In this document: positions 58,647 through 64,000 of the stretch, in pieces | Numbering within the stretch: the stretch's first letter is position 1 | Layout of the letters: each line of letters begins with the position of its first letter | From: Triticum aestivum | Lineage: Eukaryota; Streptophyta; Magnoliopsida; Poales; Poaceae | DNA: 64,000 nt | Direction: 5' to 3' | Assembly: GCF_018294505.1 (NCBI RefSeq) | Contig: NC_057801.1 | Span: 845,997,472-846,061,471 of the forward strand | The notes under the pieces: generated by a model | What the model was told of the DNA's origin: nothing | Database searches by the model: none | What the model saw: the letters and a program-made list of their open reading frames with translations, nothing else | Position numbers and translations under genes: made by a program

Positions 58647-58838
58647 ATGGATACTATCAGCTTTGGGACTGGCACCGGAGGAGATGGAGGTGTTGTCCAC
58701 TCTTCAAGTAGGTTAATGGAAGCAAGGAGCAAACTGCTCTTTGGAGTTACTGATCCATTTACTGCTGAAGCAATGTCATTTTTACGAAGATCGGAGGCTG
58801 TCCTGCAATCTTTGTCTAGACCAGTTGCCCTGAGGTAG
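58647..58838 (+). pseudogene. RNase H-like fragment, unit B
   Basis: Counterpart of 27808-27990 with FGTGTGGDGG and KLLFGVTDPFTAEAMSFLR. It has an extra TCT relative to unit A near 58815. Confidence 0.5.
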
Positions 58839-58982
58839 GTAATCAACAGTCGTTATGGTGTAGCTCATGTCTTAGTAGAAATAGGTGAGCTAGGTCCCCG
58901 TATTACTACTTTTCATAATATACACGTACTATGTGCTTTGGACACCCGAGCTCATATGTGGTAAGAATACATTTATATTACC

Positions 58983-58984
58983 TA
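58983..58984. other. Empty MITE insertion site in unit B
   Basis: A single TA between TTATATTACC and TTACGTAGAA, where unit A has TA-MITE-TA. Confidence 0.9.
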
Positions 58985-60352
58985 TTACGTAGAATTTGTA
59001 GCCAAGCCCCAGCTTTCCGGAGAGTAGTCTCTTGCATGATGGTCCACAGAACGCGTTGGCTTGAATAAATCTCCCTAAGTTCCTCACCAAGAAATATATG
59101 GAGAACAAAATCGCGTACGGCGCCATTGACGAATTTTAATCTTACTAGAGTTCTCATGTCATTTACTTAAGTAAGAGATTATCTTATCTTATGGAGCGTA
59201 CTCATCCAAATCCCATTTTACATTTTAGAAATTCTTCAAAATTTCATAATACAAATTCGAAATTGCCGAGTTACACTTTGAAGCGTGGCAACTCATTTCC
59301 AGTCTAAAATGACGTAACATCAACAACAATAGCACCTGTAAGATTTGTCTAGCAATGGAGGAGGATCCAAAGAAATTAGATGTTAGTAACATTTTTAAAA
59401 TGAAAAAATAGTTTGTCGAAATTAAACGAATATTTAAGTATGTGTGTATAAATGTTCGACCCGTATTTACAAAATGGGCACCCCACAAATTTAAAAATGT
59501 GTTGTGCTAATTTAAAAAATGTTTAGCGTGTGAGATGAAAGATTTAATCTTCTATTGAAAATGTTAGTTCCGGGTTTACGAATATTCATAGTATTAGAAG
59601 AAATTGTCGAATAATTGTGTCGCGTATGGACGAGCAACCAATGTGATTCGTGAGTGTTATGTATGGCAGAGGTGTATGTGAACCGTGAGTGCTATGTGTG
59701 GAAGAAATGTATGTGCCTGTAGTACGTGTGAAAGGAAGAACTATGTACTACAGCTACTATACTAGGTTAAAACGACACAATATATGTACTGAGATACAGG
59801 TAGATGCGTGACAGCTCATGGATCTACTGACAATATGTTAAAAGTCTTTTCTAAAGGCGAAGGTAAGCATCCGCCTTTCATTGCCTTCAAGACACGTGCA
59901 TTTTATACATGCATCTGGTATGCGATCTAGACGCTAAGTGCCATTAGTAGGGTTAGCGTGTTTTGGTGGCGAATGATCTAAGGAATTGTACCAGATGAGG
60001 TCAATCTAAAACAAGAACACATCCGAAACATTAGCATGTGCAAGGGAGGAGGATCTGGAGAATGCTTTGATCCACAGCTGATAGACGTTTTTGGGAGGAG
60101 GCTGGATTATTGTTGGATGTTCGACTACCATGGCTCCATCCAAATACACTGGCTTGTGATATCCTGTGTGATTAATTGTTCACGAATAACCAGCAATAAG
60201 AAATTACTACCATCATGTAGTCTATTTGACACTGCTGCAATCAGTAGACACATGCGTGAAAAAAACAGGCTTGATCGGGTGCTCTCAATAAAACTCACAA
60301 TAGAATACCTTGATCTTCTATACATCCATAACAAGGAAGTGCTTGTTCTGAT
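58985..60352 (+). other. Unit B sequence without an intact gene
   Basis: Counterpart of 37027-38340. It keeps about 40 bp (near 59222-59262, CATTTTAGAAATTCTTCAAA...) that unit A has lost. The stretch from 60036 is open on the plus strand up to the RNase H-like relic. Confidence 0.5.
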
Positions 60353-60612
60353 AGGCCATGGATGGTGGCTTCGTGAACCCGATACCATTAAGTTAAACAC
60401 GGATATGACCATGAGATTTGACACTGGCACTGTATAGGATATGGAGGTGTCATTTGGTCCGCAAATACGTTAGTGGGAGCCTCAAGAAAACAGCTCTTCG
60501 GAGTTACTGATCCACTTGTTGTTGAAGCAACATCTTTTCAAGCATAAACCATTTTTGCAAATATCCGAGGCTGCCCTACAGTCTTGTATAGACCGATTGC
60601 TTGGATGTCATC
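60353..60612 (+). pseudogene. Second RNase H-like fragment, unit B
   Basis: WWLREPDTIKLNTDMTMRFD opens as plant RVT_3 domains do (IKLNxD with the first catalytic Asp). The frame then breaks at 60437; GVTDPLVVEATS follows in another frame. Confidence 0.55.
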
Positions 60613-60692
60613 AATCTCTAGAATACTTGCCACAACAAAATTCTGTTGTGGTTCCTATCTCTGTGCCAAGCTCATCTCCGTGCCAAGAAGGG

Positions 60693-61013
60693 CTAGGTAA
60701 TAATACTACTACTTTTGATATGCAACATGTACTCCGTGGTTTCAACAACAAGCTCATCTATTTGCCAAGAAGGGCAGTCCCGGAATAGGTGTAGTGTAGT
60801 TTCTTCAAAGCTGACAGTTATCGGAAGGCAGATGATTTTTTTCCTGTGAAGCAAACTTCTTGAATAGACTTTGTCATGCAATAGATTCCTTTTAAAATTA
60901 TAATTCTGAGCATTGGAGCACTCATGGTCTAGGAGATCATGTTTAAGGACCTTGTACATACTAGTCAATATGTACGTGCAATGCAAGTTAATTTGGAAGT
61001 ATATTAAGTGCAT
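60693..61013 (-). pseudogene. LINE zf-RVT fragment, unit B
   Basis: Counterpart of 38680-39000, still open for 106 codons with LLHRKK and EETTLHLFRDCPSW. Confidence 0.65.
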
Positions 61014-61439
61014 GCGGATATTAAGTAGGATATTATTTGCGTGTTATTACATGATTAACACTATATTTGGCATGAAATTAACTGCACGCTAAACATGTTG
61101 AGCGCTCGACATTGAAGGAGTCTAGGTCGCTGGATTGACATGATTTGATGGCCGAGATTAATTCGATCTGCCCCTTTGGGTCTTTTTATATTGGTATAGA
61201 TGAATAGACTAGCTAATTTCCCGTGCATGTACTATGGTGGTTCAACATCGGTCTTGTCCGACATATATCTTACATCAATTTTGGTAGCATTTAATTTGGT
61301 GAAATTATGGGTAGTGGAAGGCAAGGCAATATGGTTTTCGTAAGACTAATTTGATTTGGTTGAGTTAATGCAGCATGGCATTTCGGGAAAGTATGTATTT
61401 TGTTTAGATTATTCCAAGTTAATATATTTATGTTATATT

Positions 61440-61930
61440 TTATTTTGTGGGGCCTCGGATGGGGTTAACAAAAAAATGACACAAAATCAAAGGGGGGAGG
61501 AGAATATGGGAGTTAAAAAAGCAGGTGGGAGGTGGAGGCGACTGAATGAACTCTCCTTTAATAATGTTGGTTTTAGTTTGTGTGGCATCGGTTGCGGTAA
61601 ACAAAAAACCAATAGGAAACTGAAGGGGGTGGAGAACGTGGGATGTGGAGGTGATGGAGCGAACCCCCATTTCATCGTAGTCATATTTATGTTGGTTTTT
61701 CTTTTGTGTTGAATTGGTCGGGGTTAGCAACAGAACCAACAGGAAACCAAAGGGCGGCGGGGGTTGGAACCTGGGGGAAAAACCATGTGGGAGGTGGAGG
61801 CGACGGAATGAACTCCCCTTTTCATAATGGTGGCTTTTTGTTTTTGCAGCATCAGTTGGGATTAACAAAAAAACCAACATGAAAAAAAGGGGGATGAGGA
61901 TGTGTGGGGTGAAGGCGACGGAATGAACTG
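61440..61930 (+). repeat. Four-copy imperfect tandem repeat, unit B
   Basis: Counterpart of 39440-39930, with the same four units and small substitutions. Confidence 0.8.
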
Positions 61931-61954
61931 CTCTCTAATAGTAGAGATGATTAA

Positions 61955-62255
61955 GAGCATCTCCAACAGACTCGCAAAAGCTATTCCGCGCGCTAAAAAT
62001 CGTTCTTTTTGGGCGCGGATACGCTCCAGCAGATGCTGTAAAATAGTGTGCGCAAAAAATTTAGAGCATGCGCTAAAAAGTGCTGTTGCACGCTGCAAAT
62101 TTGAGGCGCTGGACTGCACGCGCTTCATAAGTTGCACTGCGTGTTTTTTGGGGCGTGCGTTTTTGGGCATCTGGAAAACCAATGTTGGCCGCGGCACGCT
62201 AAAAGTGCTACAGTGGCACTGTAAAACTATTTTTGTGTGTCTACTGGAGGTGCTC
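61955..62255. mobile_element. Tourist-like MITE, unit B
   Basis: Ends GAGCATCTCCAACAG and, inverted, GAGCACCTCCAGTAG. TAA at 61952-61954 and 62256-62258. Confidence 0.75.
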
Positions 62256-62394
62256 TAACTAGGTTCTCTCCATGTGTACACCTATTTATCCGACTGCTCA
62301 TTGAGTTAGTACTTTTTGTGGAATAATATTAATTCTTTGTATTGCTGGTAGGCTTGTTGGACAAGAGAGTATAAAGTTATTTATCCTCCTCCAG

Positions 62395-62620
62395 AAAGTG
62401 TTTGACGAAGATTTCTTGTTGAATAGTAAAAGTTATTTATCCTCTCTCCAATTACCTTGCCAGAGCATGATAGTGCTGCCCTACCCTCGAGTGCACTTCG
62501 CTGTCATCTTAAAATTTGACCTCAACTGTTAATGCTTTTCCACGAAAAAGATCCAACAGACATATTGCAACACATTTAGCCACCAGATTGGCACCTTTCT
62601 TGAAATGATATTGTTTCCAT
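62395..62620 (-). pseudogene. Decayed LINE fragment, unit B
   Basis: Counterpart of 40375-40600 and of the 13100-13408 frame, broken by stops. Confidence 0.5.
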
Positions 62621-63160
62621 CTCTAGTTATAAGCATCATGCATGTACGAGATGATCCATCGACCTATCTGGATGCATCTTGCAATCTCGCTGGGAGTGCT
62701 TCATAAACCTCGGTATGTTTCGACATGGCCAAACCTACACTATGTTTATAAACATAATGTAATATTGTTTTGATATATTTGAAAGTGTTCACCCAGACAA
62801 AGAGGAAATTATTAATTTCAGAATACATCGCACTAATATATAAATAAGGGTGATTAATGTGGTGTGCGCATACACGTATCGCGGGTGGTGTAGGTATGTC
62901 GTTTTTGAAGGTTATTGAAAGCTCGTATATAATCCATCCGTCGCATAGTATAAGACGTTATTACATCAAATATACTCTTATATCTTCATGTGTTGTATCG
63001 AATGTCTGCCCAGAAAAAATAAATTACTTCCCAACTACTGCATTGTTAGGAACGCTTGCTTTTGTGGGCCAAACAATATTTCGTTGTCACATCCTGATCA
63101 ATTCAATCTGGGTGCGAACGAGTACGTAGTTATCCTTTGACGCTTGAGTTTTAATGTATA

Positions 63161-63461
63161 CTCCCTCCATTCCCTTATACAAGGCCACAAACTCAGATTA
63201 CAGGTACCAAGATAAAATTTAATGACTGCTTTGCAAGTCATCTTTTCTTCTCGTTAACCAGGATCATTAATACGCCATAAGCATGCAACGAATGAATGGG
63301 AAGGAAGTAGCTGAGTGTCATTATGACTACATGCATGTAAGTATTAAAAAATTGTTATTACAAGAAAACATCATTAATTTTTTTCTCGGTTACTATTGGT
63401 GGCCTTGTATTGATGCAAAATGTATTTTTGATAGTGGCCTTATATAAGGGAATGGAGCGAG
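63161..63461. mobile_element. Stowaway-like MITE (301 bp) present only in unit B
   Basis: Ends CTCCCTCCATTCCCTTATAC and, inverted, CTCGCTCCATTCCCTTATAT. TA at 63159-63160 and 63462-63463. Unit A reads straight through (AATGTATACATGCTTATCG at about 41154). Confidence 0.93.
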
Positions 63462-63463
63462 TA

Positions 63464-64000
63464 CATGCTTATCGTACATACACTTCAGAAATTCTTCATT
63501 TCAGAGATGTGCTCATCTTATCATACATACTTATCCAAACATTAATTTACATTTCAGAAATTCTTCAAATTTTATTCAAAATTTTGTCGAATCAACTGAG
63601 TTACACTTCTCTGCGTGGAATTCATAATTCCACAGAGAATACAACAAATCTCGGTGCAAAACTGGATTTTGAATGTGGATATTAGTGATTCCTCTCCTAT
63701 CCCTTGCTATATACCCACTCCCTGTATCGAGATGTAGTAACACACTTATCTTTGAAATTAAATGTTAATGACATTTTTAAATTAAATACATTTAAAACTG
63801 GATGTATAAATGTCTTTCCCATATTTACGAAATGGGCACCCGACATTTCAAAAATGTGGTTTGCTTATTAGACAACAATTCAGCATGTTTGATCAAAGAC
63901 TAAATCGTGCGGCGAGATGAGTAGGAGGGACGAGAGAATTCGGCAGTGCGATCAAGATATCCCCCTTTTCACCAGGCAGGGCTACGCGGGTTCCTGACAT
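63464..64000 (+). other. Promoter-proximal region of a further MADS copy beyond the window
   Basis: Matches 41158-41696, which in unit A ends 165 bp before the pseudogene ATG. No coding sequence is reached. Confidence 0.6.

Larger units (their letters stand above)
55712..64000 (+). repeat. Tandem segmental duplication, unit B (cut by the window end)
   Basis: Begins GATCCAACTATAATAGCAAA, as at 24868 inside the unnamed repeat. It follows unit A to position 64000, which corresponds to 41696. The MADS copy expected next lies about 165 bp past the right edge. Left of the start, sequence is the right flank of unit A once the large-LTR element is removed. Confidence 0.9.

Overview
This is plant nuclear DNA, almost certainly from a Triticeae grass (wheat, Aegilops or barley group). 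The reasons are a BARE1/WIS/Angela-type copia element, Stowaway MITEs with CTCCCTCCGT ends, CACTA elements with CACTACTAG ends, and Ty3/gypsy elements carrying the antisense 'putative gypsy type transposon' gene. Most of the window is nested transposable elements. The only host-like gene with an intact key domain is a type I (M-alpha) MADS-box gene at 19412-20266. No rRNA, tRNA or CRISPR is seen.

Layout. 1-8261: a non-autonomous gypsy element whose 5' LTR runs off the left edge. It keeps gag and protease remnants and a broken antisense gene, and has no reverse transcriptase or integrase. 8262-12899: remains of a Tc1/mariner element with a dead transposase. 12902-24867: the first MADS locus, interrupted upstream by a LINE-like retroposon (13636-18725) that was itself hit by a CACTA element (14686-18224) and a Stowaway MITE. 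The CACTA element carries a four-exon, fully open B3-like gene. A CACTA end and an unnamed repeat follow at 23297-25531.

24868-44626 (unit A) and 55712-64000 (unit B) are direct tandem copies of one genomic segment, now carrying a MADS pseudogene (41861-42760 in A; its B counterpart would lie beyond the window). Unit A was later hit by a 160-bp MITE and then by an 8.7-kb Angela-like element inside that MITE. Unit B keeps the empty site and has its own later MITE (63161-63461). An 11-kb LTR element with LTRs of about 4.3 kb (44627-55692) landed about 15-20 bp from the A/B junction. It carries no polymerase genes, only two related ORFs of unknown function.

The MADS locus thus appears as a small tandem array: one copy with an intact MADS domain but a shortened C-terminus, one clear pseudogene, and probably a third copy past the right edge. 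The target-site duplications, the empty site and the nesting give an unusually clear relative order of events. All divergence statements are by eye; no alignment was computed.
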